6,342 nucleotides of DNA from Chthoniobacter sp. Lineage in GTDB: Bacteria > Verrucomicrobiota > Verrucomicrobiia > Chthoniobacterales > Chthoniobacteraceae. Shown here piece after piece: positions 1-6,341 of the stretch (position 1 is its first letter; every line of letters starts with the position of its first letter). A program made the translations under genes and the position numbers. Location: the NCBI GenBank assembly GCA_025351065.1, contig JANXWQ010000374.1:1-6342 (forward strand), given 5' to 3'. Below the pieces are notes generated by a model that was not told where the DNA came from, ran no database searches, and worked only from the letters and a program-made list of their open reading frames with translations.

Positions 1-1
1 G

Positions 2-1141
2 CGCGCGCAGTCGGCGACGTATGTGAATTTCGAGGCGCAGCAGACGCGGCCCATCTGCCTTTCGCCGGACGGCACGCGGCTGTTCGCGGTGAATACGCCG
101 GACGGGCGGCTGTCGGTTTTCGATGTGTCGAACCCCGCGAATCCTGTGCCCGTGCTGATTCGCGAGATCGCGGTGGGCGTGGAGCCGGTGTCGGTGAACG
201 CCATTTCCAATGACGAGGCGTGGGTGGTGAATGAAGTCTCCGACTCGGTCAGCGTGGTGTCCGTGGCGGCGGGCGTGGTGACAGACACGCTGCCGTGCAA
301 GGACGAGCCGGCGGACGTGGTTTTCGCCAATGGCCGCGCCTTCGTCTCGTGCGCGCAAAACAATCTGCTGCGCGTCTTCGACCGCGCCACGCATGCCGAG
401 ACCGCCGCCCTCGCGCTCGAAGGGCTGAACCCGCGCTCGCTCGCGGTGAGCGCCGATGGCACGAAGGTGTATGCCGCTTTCAAACTCTCCGGCAACCGCA
501 CCACGCTGCTGCCGGCGAGCCTCGCGCCGCCACAGCCACCGTCGACCAATCCCGCGCTGCCGCCGCCGCCGCAGGTCGGGCTCATCGTGAGCGCGGATGA
601 TGTGCGGCTGAGTCCCGCGCCGAATATGCCGGACAACGACGTCGCGGAAATCGCCACGGGCGCGCTGACCGTCACGCGGTATTTTCACGGTACGGGGACG
701 GTGAATTTTTTCATCGCCGTGCGCCCGGCGAGCCAGGAGCTGTGGATCGCGAACACCGAGGCGCGGAATCTCACGCAGTTTGAGCCCGCACTGAAAGGCC
801 ACGGCGTGGACAACCGCGTGACGCGCGTGAATACGTTCGGCGCGAGCACGGTCACGCCGTTCGATCTGAATCCCGGCACGGACTACCTGATTTTTCCCAA
901 CAACGCCGCGCTCACCACCGCGCTCGCACAGCCACGGCGCTTGCCTTCACGCCGGACGGCGCGGCGTTTTGGCTCGCGAGTTTCGGCACGGATCGCGTGG
1001 CGAAAATCGACGCGAATACCGGCGCAGTCGTCACGCGCATCGAGACCGGGCCGACCACCGGCATCGCCACCGACACGCGCAACAAACGCGGCCCGCGCGG
1101 GCTCGCTTTGCAAGCTGCGACCGGCCGGCTCTACGTGCTGA
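2..1141 (+). CDS. N-terminal part of YVTN/YncE-like beta-propeller di-heme cytochrome (5'-partial, frameshifted)
   Basis: The frame is open from base 2, reading RAQSATYVNFEAQQTRPIC, so the gene begins left of the window and the GTG at 23 is not the real start. The protein shows beta-propeller blades of the YVTN/YncE type: SPDGTRLFAVN, NEAWVVNE-like strands, a blade around VFANGRAFVSCAQNN, and SADGTKVYAAF. A proline-rich insert lies near bases 520-570. Next come MPDNDVAEI and ELWIANTEARN, which I recognise from large propeller-cytochrome proteins. Such propellers are usually periplasmic and serve as binding or scaffold domains; the ligand is unknown. Propeller-like sequence stops near base 931 (ending TTALAQ). 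The remainder of this frame, to the stop at 1139-1141, is arginine-rich shadow sequence. The protein logically continues in the next frame as FTPDGAAFWLASFGTDRVAKID, so this and the following entry are one gene split by a single-base frameshift. Confidence is high for the propeller and the frameshift, low for function. Confidence 0.85.
   Translation, partial: RAQSATYVNFEAQQTRPICLSPDGTRLFAVNTPDGRLSVFDVSNPANPVPVLIREIAVGVEPVSVNAISNDEAWVVNEVSDSVSVVSVAAGVVTDTLPCKDEPADVVFANGRAFVSCAQNNLLRVFDRATHAETAALALEGLNPRSLAVSADGTKVYAAFKLSGNRTTLLPASLAPPQPPSTNPALPPPPQVGLIVSADDVRLSPAPNMPDNDVAEIATGALTVTRYFHGTGTVNFFIAVRPASQELWIANTEARNLTQFEPALKGHGVDNRVTRVNTFGASTVTPFDLNPGTDYLIFPNNAALTTALAQPRRLPSRRTARRFGSRVSARIAWRKSTRIPAQSSRASRPGRPPASPPTRATNAARAGSLCKLRPAGSTC
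926..940 (+). other. Frameshift site joining the two parts of the propeller-cytochrome gene
   Basis: Up to about base 931 the coding frame gives ALTTALAQ. From about 932 the neighbouring frame gives TALAFTPDGAAFW, a classic blade motif. Restoring one base before the CC at 932-933 (for example a G, giving ALAQATALAFTPDG) makes a seamless protein. Neither frame contains a stop in the overlap, so the exact point could lie a few codons to either side. No heptameric slippery sequence of the X XXY YYZ kind is visible, so programmed frameshifting is unlikely. A sequencing or assembly base loss, or a genuine disabling mutation, explains it better. Confidence 0.8.
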
Positions 1142-2562
1142 ATCGCATCTCGAATTCCATTTCGATCGTTTCCACAAACAGTGAATCCGTGCTCGGCGAA
1201 ATCCCCGCCGGCACCTTCGATCCCACGCCCGCGGTCATCCGGCAGGGGCGCGGCTATTTGTACGACGCGCGGCTCTCGGGCAATGGCACGCAGTCCTGCG
1301 CCTCATGCCACATCGACGGCGACCGCGACGACCTCGCGTGGAACCTCGGCGACCCCGGCGGCTCCATGCAGACGGTCACCTCGCCGCTCAACGCGGCCGT
1401 CTTTTCCATGCACCCGATGAAAGGCCCCATGACCACGCAAACCCTGCGCGGCCTTTTCCTCACGAACCCGCTGCACTGGCGCGGTGACCGCACGAGCTTC
1501 ACCTCGTTCAACCCCGCCTTCGTCTCGGTGCTCGGCGGCGCGCAGCTCAGCCCCGCGGACATCGGGGCGTTCCGCGATTTCGTGAACACGATCATCTATC
1601 AGCCGAACCCAAACCAGAACCCCGACCGCACCATGCCGGCGCTTTTTCCGCCGGGCGATCCGAACGCCGGCGATCCCAACGCGGGACGCAGCACGTTTCT
1701 CAACGAGGACTACCAACCCAACCTGCGCTGCGCGACCTGCCACTCGCTGCCGCTGGGCACGGGCCGCGCCATCATCCCCGCCGGCGCGCTGCAGGAGAGC
1801 CAGGATTTCAAAGTGCCGCACCTGCGCAATGTCGCGCAAAAGCTGCGGTTCAAGCGCAGCGCGACGGTGGTTTCGCTGAGCGGCTTCGGGGTCACACACG
1901 ACGGCGCGGATCCGGACATCGTCACTTTTCTGACCCGGCCCGTGTTCGGAACCTTCTCCGCCGACACCACGCGCAAACGCAACCTCAACGCCTTCATGCA
2001 ATGCTTCGACACCGGCACCGCGCCCGCCGTGGGCCGCACGCGCACGGTCTCCGCCGCCACGCTCGCGGCCAGCGGCGCGGACTGGTCGCTGCTGGAGGCG
2101 CAGAGCGTGGCGGCCAACTGCGACCTCGTCGTGCGGCTGCTGGAAAACGGCGCGCGACGCGGCTTCGTCTATCGCCCGGCGACGAACGATTATCTCAGCG
2201 ATCAGGCCGCGACGGGGCCGCTGACGCACGCCGCGCTCGCGGCAAAAATCGCGTCTGGCGCGACGGCGACCATCATGGGCGTGCCGCGCACCAGCGGCCA
2301 GCGGCTGGGCATCGACCGCAACGAAAACGCGACTCCGAATGGCGACGAACCGCTTCCGCGGCTCGGCCTGACTTTCGCCACCGGCGCACCGCTGCTCGCC
2401 TGGCCCGTGGCGGGTGCCGGGCACGTCCTGGAATTCACCGACTCGCTCAATCCCCCGAACTGGCAGCCCGTGACCGAGCCGCGCACCACCGCCGGGCCGA
2501 CGCTCAGCGTCCCCGACCCCACCGCCGGCCCCTGCCGCTTCTACCGCCTGCGCCAGCCGTAG
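932..2562 (+). CDS. C-terminal part: last propeller blade plus di-heme cytochrome c (cytochrome c peroxidase/MauG-like)
   Basis: This frame resumes the protein after the frameshift. A GTG at 997 is available but lies inside a propeller blade, so it is not a natural start. Order of parts: final blades (TPDGAAFWLASF; GLALQAATGRLYVLN); heme site 1, CASCH at 1297-1311; KGPMTTQTLRGL (1420-1455) and HWRGDR (1474-1491); heme site 2, CATCH at 1729-1743; KVPHLRN (1810-1830); GFGVTHDG (1882-1905). These blocks are typical of bacterial di-heme cytochromes related to cytochrome c peroxidase and MauG, which carry out periplasmic electron transfer or peroxide-dependent oxidation. The substrate cannot be read from sequence. 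Met residues in KGPM or His in VPHLRN are candidate distal ligands (inference). After the cytochrome come a degenerate Asp/Asn-rich loop (2311-2349) resembling a calcium-binding repeat, and a roughly 70-residue beta-rich tail ending FYRLRQP, an ending I associate with Verrucomicrobiota secreted proteins. The stop is TAG at 2560-2562. The gene converges on the minus-strand gene at 2751. Confidence 0.87.
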
Positions 2563-2591
2563 CTTCAGCCGGGTTGATCCTGTCCGGGCGA

Positions 2592-2728
2592 TTTTATTTT
2601 TAACGCAGAGCCGCAGCGGCGCAGAAGAACGCAGAGATTTTGCACACCAAATATCCTCCCGCCAAACCGATGCGCCGTCTCCCCCTCTGCGACCGCTGCG
2701 TCTTTGCGCCTCTGGTTGAAAAATAAAA
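2592..2728. repeat. Imperfect inverted repeat with CGCAG-type arms between convergent genes
   Basis: The left arm is 2592-2636 and the right arm 2685-2728, around a 48-base centre. The outer 10 bases are perfect inverted copies (TTTTATTTTT at 2592-2601 against AAAAATAAAA at 2719-2728). Further inward both arms, read in the same sense, carry CAGAG followed by phased CGCAG/CGCAAAG words and end in CGCAGAG. The alignment is gapped rather than exact. This resembles a style of dispersed intergenic repeat I know from environmental genomes, where translation yields false peptides such as TRGAKTQRSQRG. It lies between two converging genes (stops at 2562 and 2751) and fills most of that 188-base gap. 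It lacks a T-run after the stem on either strand (the ends are A-rich in both directions), so it does not look like a standard rho-independent terminator. A small mobile or MITE-like origin is possible but not shown. Confidence 0.7.
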
Positions 2729-2750
2729 CCAACGCCCGCGGTGCGTGCCC

Positions 2751-3431
2751 TCAGTCCCGCCGCGCCATGACGCGGTGCGTCTGCGTGGTTTTAACGATGC
2801 TCTCCGCCGGCACGACCCCGCGCCAGACGGTGCCAGGATAAAGGATCGAGCGCCGCCCGATGAGCGATCCCGGATTGATGACCGAGTTGCACCCGATCTC
2901 CGCGCGGTCACCGATGACCGCACCGAATTTTTTCAGCCCCGTCGGCACGAAGCCCGCCGCGGTCGGGATGGTGATCTCGCCGTGATCGAGCTTCACATTG
3001 GAAAGGATGACACCCGCGCCGAGGTGGCCGCGATAGCCGATGATCGAGTCGCCCACGTAGTTGAAATGCGGCACCTGCGCCTCGTCGAAGATGATCGAGT
3101 TTTTGAACTCGCACGAGTTGCCCAGCACGCAACCCGCGCCCACGATCACGTTCTCGCGGATGTAACAGCCGTTGCGGATTTCGCAGCCCTCGCCGATCCA
3201 CGCCGGGCCTTTGATCATCGCGCCCTGCTCGATGACCGTGCCTTTGCCGACAAAAACCGCGCCGCTGATGAACGGCTTGCCCACGAGCCGCCCGTTGATC
3301 GCCGGCTTCAGCCGGAACTGCAAATAGCTCGTGATCTGCTTCAGCGCGTCCCACACGTTGGCGGCGTTTTCAAAAAGCATCCGGTGCTCCGTGTGGTTCA
3401 GGTCGAGGTAGTCGGCGGGGGCAAAGGTCAT
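2751..3431 (-). CDS. GlmU C-terminal-like left-handed beta-helix acyltransferase (stand-alone)
   Basis: This is a 226-residue protein made largely of hexapeptide-repeat turns (for example FISGAVFVGKGTVIEQGAMI and IRENVIVGAGCVLGN), the signature of a left-handed parallel beta-helix that normally trimerises to form acyl-CoA or acyl-ACP dependent active sites. The stretch VPHFNYVGDSIIG at residues 120-132 matches the GlmU acetyltransferase active-site region. His122 and Tyr125 align by eye with E. coli His363 and Tyr366, but the position of E. coli Asn377 is His here (His136). There is no N-terminal Rossmann pyrophosphorylase domain, so it is about half a GlmU. The likely role is acylation or acetylation of an activated amino sugar for envelope synthesis, or as partner of a separate nucleotidyltransferase; the substrate is inference. 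I chose the ATG at 3431 because the open frame further upstream (to 3584) runs into a palindromic repeat and encodes nothing family-like. No Shine-Dalgarno is visible. The stop is TGA at 2751-2753. Confidence 0.85.
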   Translation of the reverse strand: MTFAPADYLDLNHTEHRMLFENAANVWDALKQITSYLQFRLKPAINGRLVGKPFISGAVFVGKGTVIEQGAMIKGPAWIGEGCEIRNGCYIRENVIVGAGCVLGNSCEFKNSIIFDEAQVPHFNYVGDSIIGYRGHLGAGVILSNVKLDHGEITIPTAAGFVPTGLKKFGAVIGDRAEIGCNSVINPGSLIGRRSILYPGTVWRGVVPAESIVKTTQTHRVMARRD

Positions 3432-3439
3432 GGCGGGTG

Positions 3440-3468
3440 GTTGTAGCGGGCCGGGCGCGCGGCGGCAA
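3440..3468 (-). promoter_or_regulatory. Possible sigma-70-type promoter giving a leaderless mRNA
   Basis: On the minus strand, TTGCCG (3468-3463; 4 of 6 to TTGACA) is followed after exactly 17 bases by TACAAC (3445-3440; 4 of 6 to TATAAT). Only 8 bases separate the -10 from the ATG at 3431, so transcription would start at or just before the start codon. That fits the absence of a ribosome binding site upstream of this gene. Both boxes are imperfect and the surroundings are very GC-rich, so a chance match is possible. Confidence 0.35.
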
Positions 3469-3518
3469 ACATTTGGCTTGCGGGGAAATCCCACGGCCCG
3501 GCCCGCATGCGACGGGAA

Positions 3519-3682
3519 TCCGGGGAGCGCGTGCCTCCGGCACGCTGGTTGCGGCGTTCCGCCGCAACGAGCTTTCCAGCGCACCTGAATTTTGAGGGCG
3601 TTGGCTTTCGCTGTCCGCGCTTCTCAAAGTCCGCGAAGGCGGAACGCCTTCGCCAACGCGCGGAACGCGCGCGCTCCCCGGA
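3519..3682. repeat. Nested multi-hairpin palindromic element
   Basis: The element is bounded by 13-base perfect inverted ends, TCCGGGGAGCGCG (3519-3531) and its complement (3670-3682), extendable to 15 of 16. Inside lie three compact hairpins: 3529-3545 (7-bp stem, TCC loop), 3548-3568 (9-bp stem, TTC loop) and 3633-3653 (9-bp stem, GAA loop). In addition GGCGTTCCGCC at 3553-3563 recurs in inverted orientation at 3638-3648, and GCGTTGGC at 3598-3605 pairs with 3652-3659. The whole is therefore a large imperfect palindrome with hairpins in each arm and a less structured AT-richer centre (about 3583-3597). It occupies the gap between the stop of cysS (3696) and the beta-helix gene, contains no credible coding sequence, and looks like a REP/MITE-like dispersed element. 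No T-run follows any stem, so a rho-independent terminator role is not supported. Confidence 0.8.
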
Positions 3683-3695
3683 GAGGCGACGCGGT

Positions 3696-5114
3696 TCAGC
3701 GCTGGGTGAGCTTCGGCCCGTCTTTGGTGTCCTTCACGATCCAGCCTAGCGCGGCGATTTCGTCGCGCAGCCGGTCGCTGGCCGGCCAGTCTTTTCCTGC
3801 GCGGGCCTGCTGGCGCTGCTCCGCCAGAGCGAGAACCGCAGCGGGTACTGCAACGCTGTCGGGGTGAAAAGCGAGCACACAGTTTATCAACTCCCAGAGA
3901 TGGAGCAGTCCTGCGGCTTGGGCCGGTGTGAGCCTGCCGTGGTCGAGGGCGCTGTTGCTTTCCCGAATCATGTCGAAAAGGTGCCCCATCGCACCGGAAA
4001 TGTTCAGGTCATCGTCGAGTGCCAGGAAAAAATAACGCTCCCGGCTGACCAGCGGCACCATCTCACTCTCGTCCGCTTGCTGATCTGAAATTTGAAATCG
4101 GAAATCGGAAATTCTTCTCACCCATTCGTCGATGCGGGCCAGCGCGGCACGCGCGGCTTCGAGGCCGGCGAGGGTGAAATTCAGCGGCAGCCGGTAGTTC
4201 ACCGTGAGCAGGGCGAAACGCACCTCGCGCCCCGTCCAGCCTTTGTCCATCAAGTCGCGCAGGGTGTGGAAGTTGCCGAGCTTCTTGCTCATCTTCTGCC
4301 CGTCCACCATGAGGTGCGCGCAGTGCATCCAGTAGCGCACGAATTTTTCCCCCGTGCAGCATTCGCTCTGCGCGATCTCGGCCTCGTGGTGGGGAAAAAT
4401 GTTGTCCACCCCGCCGCAGTGAATATCCAGCTCCGGCCCCAGCAGCGCCGTCGCCATCGCGCTGCACTCGATGTGCCAGCCAGGCCGGCCCGCGCCCCAC
4501 GGCGAGTCCCAGCGCACGTCGCCGTCCGCCTCGTCCCACGCCTTCCACAGCGCGAAGTCGCCGATGTTTTCCTTCTCATACTCGTCGCTGTTCACCCGCC
4601 CGCTGGGACGCAGTTCGTCGAGATTCAGGTGCGCGAGCTTTCCGTAGTCGGGGAATTTTGAGAGCCGAAAATAAACGCTCTTATCGTCCGCCTGGTAGGC
4701 GATGCCGTCGCGCACGAGCTGCGCGATCATCTCGATCATCCGTGCGAGGTACTGCGGCTCGGTGGCGGCCGGGAAGTGGCTCGCGCGCTTGATCCGCAGC
4801 GTGCCGAGGTCTTGGAAAAAGGCGTCCTTGTACACCTGCGTGAAGTCGGCGAGCCTGCGCCCCGCCGCCCGCGCGCCGCGGATGGTTTTGTCATCCACGT
4901 CGGTGAGATTCATCACCCGCTCGACCGCGTAGCCGCGCGCTTCGAGATGCCGCTGGAGCAGGTCCTCGAAAACGTAGGCGCGGACATTTCCGATGTGCGC
5001 GTGATTATAGACCGTGGGGCCGCAGGTGTACATTTTCACGGCCCGCCCGGCGGGATCGAGCGGGGTGAAATCTTCGAGCTGCCGGGTATAGGTGTTGTGC
5101 AGGCGGACGGGCAT
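3696..5114 (-). CDS. cysS: Cysteinyl-tRNA synthetase
   Basis: This class I aminoacyl-tRNA synthetase attaches cysteine to tRNA-Cys in the cytoplasm. At 472 residues it is close to the E. coli enzyme (461). Visible motifs, in order: CGPTVYNHAHIGN at 31-43, with zinc ligand Cys31 and the HIGH-type signature HIGN; MNLTDVDDKTI at 68-78; GWHIECSAM at 212-220 (zinc ligand Cys218); GGVDNIFPHHEAEIAQS at 234-250 (zinc ligands His242 and Glu246 by analogy with E. coli); KMSKKLGNF at 274-282, a KMSKS variant with Lys in the last position; and LALDDDLN at 364-371 opening the helical domain. The C-terminal anticodon-side block DRLRDEIAALGWIVKDT is also present. The enzyme looks intact. Residues 335-344 are encoded by an ATTTC-type heptamer array, apparently tolerated in the linker ahead of the helical domain. 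The ATG at 5114 gives the family's normal N-terminus (MPVRLHNTYTRQ). No Shine-Dalgarno is evident. A terminator upstream implies its own promoter, which I could not place with confidence. Confidence 0.98.
   Translation of the reverse strand: MPVRLHNTYTRQLEDFTPLDPAGRAVKMYTCGPTVYNHAHIGNVRAYVFEDLLQRHLEARGYAVERVMNLTDVDDKTIRGARAAGRRLADFTQVYKDAFFQDLGTLRIKRASHFPAATEPQYLARMIEMIAQLVRDGIAYQADDKSVYFRLSKFPDYGKLAHLNLDELRPSGRVNSDEYEKENIGDFALWKAWDEADGDVRWDSPWGAGRPGWHIECSAMATALLGPELDIHCGGVDNIFPHHEAEIAQSECCTGEKFVRYWMHCAHLMVDGQKMSKKLGNFHTLRDLMDKGWTGREVRFALLTVNYRLPLNFTLAGLEAARAALARIDEWVRRISDFRFQISDQQADESEMVPLVSRERYFFLALDDDLNISGAMGHLFDMIRESNSALDHGRLTPAQAAGLLHLWELINCVLAFHPDSVAVPAAVLALAEQRQQARAGKDWPASDRLRDEIAALGWIVKDTKDGPKLTQR
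4085..4112 (-). repeat. Four-copy 7-bp tandem repeat inside cysS
   Basis: Read on the minus strand, the 28 bases are ATTTCCG, ATTTCCG, ATTTCAA, ATTTCAG: four heptamers sharing ATTTC with a variable last pair. Because 7 is not a multiple of 3, successive units are read in different frames and encode ISDFRFQISD (residues 335-344 of CysRS). It sits in the linker between the catalytic core and the helical domain, where length variation should be tolerated. AT-rich heptamer runs giving FRFQIS-type peptides occur as intergenic repeats in some related genomes as far as I recall; here the run lies within an essential gene and keeps the frame open. Confidence 0.75.
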
Positions 5115-5159
5115 GGGAGCGCGGACGTTAGCGGGTTTTGCAGATTTGGCGATGCCACG

Positions 5160-5193
5160 AAAAAGCCCGCGGGCTGGGCACCGGCGGGCTTTT
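5160..5193 (-). terminator. Rho-independent terminator of the autotransporter gene
   Basis: A 10-bp perfect stem pairs AAAAGCCCGC (5161-5170) with GCGGGCTTTT (5184-5193) around a 13-base loop. On the minus strand the GC-rich stem ends in a run of five T (5164-5160), about 20 bases past the TAA at 5214-5216, as expected for intrinsic termination of the barrel gene. The + strand also has four T after the stem, but no plus-strand gene ends here. It separates that gene from cysS, which follows on the same strand. Confidence 0.85.
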
Positions 5194-5213
5194 CGTAAAA
5201 GGGCGGGCGCGTT

Positions 5214-6341
5214 TTAGAAAGTCATGCGCAGGCCGCCGGAGACGCTGTTCGAGGTGTATTTCGCGCGGCCCACTTCGCCGTCGTAGAAAAGATAGGCGGC
5301 GGTGCGCTCGCTCCAGAGCACGGATACGCCGAGGCCGAGCAGCGCGCTGTCGCGGCCGATTTCGGCACCCTGCACGGTGAAGACTTTGCCGCCGCCGCTG
5401 GCGAGGCGGGCGTCGATGCCGTAGGCGATGTCGCCCATCTCGTGCTGCCAGGCGAGGCGGCCTTCGGGCCGCACCACCACGCCGCTGGCGAGCCGGAACT
5501 CGTAGGCCGCTTTCAGCCCGATGGCCGTGCGTGTGGAATCGCCACTCTGCGCCGGGAGGTTGAGCGGGGCGAGCGAGCCGCTTTCGCGGAAGCTGCCGAG
5601 GCCGAGGTGCGTGTACTGGAAGCTGGCGGTGGGGCCGATGCGCAGGGTGCCGCTGGTGAAGTCGTAGCCGGTGGCGATGAGCGCATTGACTTCGCCGCCG
5701 GTGGTGCTGCCGGTGGCGGTGCCGCGCAGCGCGGTGCGGCGCGTGTCGTAGCTGTTGTAGCCGCCCTGCAGGGCGGCATCCACGTAGAAGCCCTCGTCGA
5801 AGTAGGTGCCGTAGGCGCCGAGCTTCGCGCCATCCACGGTCACGCGGCCGCCGCCCGTGAGGTTCGCGCCGGTGCGGGCGTAGCCGGTGCTGAGGCCCAC
5901 GGTGATGGCCGGCGTGAGGCGGTAGTCCGCGCCGAGGGTGAAGCCGCCGGTGGCGAGGTCGTAGCCGCGCGCATTCGAGGTGCTGCTCACGCGGGAAAAT
6001 TCGCCGACGCCCGTGATGAACGTGCCGAAGCGGCGGTCCACCGGACTGGCCGGCGCGGGCGCGGCTTCCGGGGCGCGCAGCTCTTTGCCGCCGGTGCCGG
6101 TGGGGCCGTTGACCCCGGCGAGCGGCGCGGCGGGGTCGGCCACGGCGTGGGCCTGCTCGCCGGTGCCGGTGACGGACAGCCCCTCGGCGCTGAAACCGTG
6201 GACGCCCGAGCGCACGTCATCCATGCGGCGCTGGAGATTGGCGGTCTGCACGTTGGCCTGCGAAAAACCGATGGTATAAACGGACTGGAGTTCCTCCGCC
6301 GCGATGAGGTCGAGGTCGTGCGGCAGGCGGTCGAGCGGCTC
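5214..6341 (-). CDS. Autotransporter-type outer-membrane protein, C-terminal barrel (5'-partial)
   Basis: The frame is open from the right edge, so 375 C-terminal residues are visible and the true start lies outside. The GTG at 6251 is internal: upstream of it the frame still encodes a family-like segment (LDLIAAEELQSVYTIGFSQ, then ANVQTANLQRRMDDVRSG), the helical linker that normally precedes an autotransporter barrel. A Gly/Ala/Pro-rich spacer (about 6200-6042) follows. The barrel, about 275 residues, runs from VDRRFGTFITGVGEF (from 6041) to the end, with alternating amphipathic strands (GFTLGADYRLTPAITVGLS, GAYGTYFDEGFYVDAALQGG) and a terminal Phe (GGLRMTF), the usual outer-membrane insertion signal for the BAM machinery. 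By family, the barrel anchors a passenger domain at the cell surface; the passenger is not in the window, so the protein's job cannot be told. Expression ends at the terminator at 5160-5193. Confidence 0.92.
   Translation of the reverse strand, partial: EPLDRLPHDLDLIAAEELQSVYTIGFSQANVQTANLQRRMDDVRSGVHGFSAEGLSVTGTGEQAHAVADPAAPLAGVNGPTGTGGKELRAPEAAPAPASPVDRRFGTFITGVGEFSRVSSTSNARGYDLATGGFTLGADYRLTPAITVGLSTGYARTGANLTGGGRVTVDGAKLGAYGTYFDEGFYVDAALQGGYNSYDTRRTALRGTATGSTTGGEVNALIATGYDFTSGTLRIGPTASFQYTHLGLGSFRESGSLAPLNLPAQSGDSTRTAIGLKAAYEFRLASGVVVRPEGRLAWQHEMGDIAYGIDARLASGGGKVFTVQGAEIGRDSALLGLGVSVLWSERTAAYLFYDGEVGRAKYTSNSVSGGLRMTF

Noticed and set aside
926..940. Programmed -1 ribosomal frameshift
   Set aside because: No slippery heptamer and no evident downstream pseudoknot; base loss or mutation is simpler.
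1303..2424. Long minus-strand open frame opposite the cytochrome gene
   Set aside because: Its Arg/Ala/Gly-rich composition is typical of antisense reading of GC-rich coding DNA; the plus strand carries clear heme and family motifs.
2600..2923. Minus-strand open frame across the CGCAG inverted repeat
   Set aside because: The peptide segment TRGAKTQRSQRG is simply the translated repeat, and the rest is out of frame with the beta-helix gene.
2745..3446. Plus-strand open frame opposite the beta-helix gene
   Set aside because: It is rich in repeated Asp/Arg/His words, an antisense shadow of hexapeptide repeats; no domain is recognisable.
3432..3584. N-terminal extension of the beta-helix protein up to base 3584 on the minus strand
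   Set aside because: The extra 51 codons run through the hairpin element, are Arg/Pro/Cys rich and lack any family similarity; the ATG at 3431 gives a normal start.
3519..3682. CRISPR array or structured ncRNA gene
   Set aside because: The repeats are inverted rather than regularly spaced direct copies, there are no spacers, and nothing resembles a known ncRNA family.
5115..5150. Promoter for cysS (TCGCCA and TAACGT with 16-base spacing on the minus strand)
   Set aside because: Only 4 of 6 and 3 of 6 consensus matches in a short search space; not distinguishable from chance.
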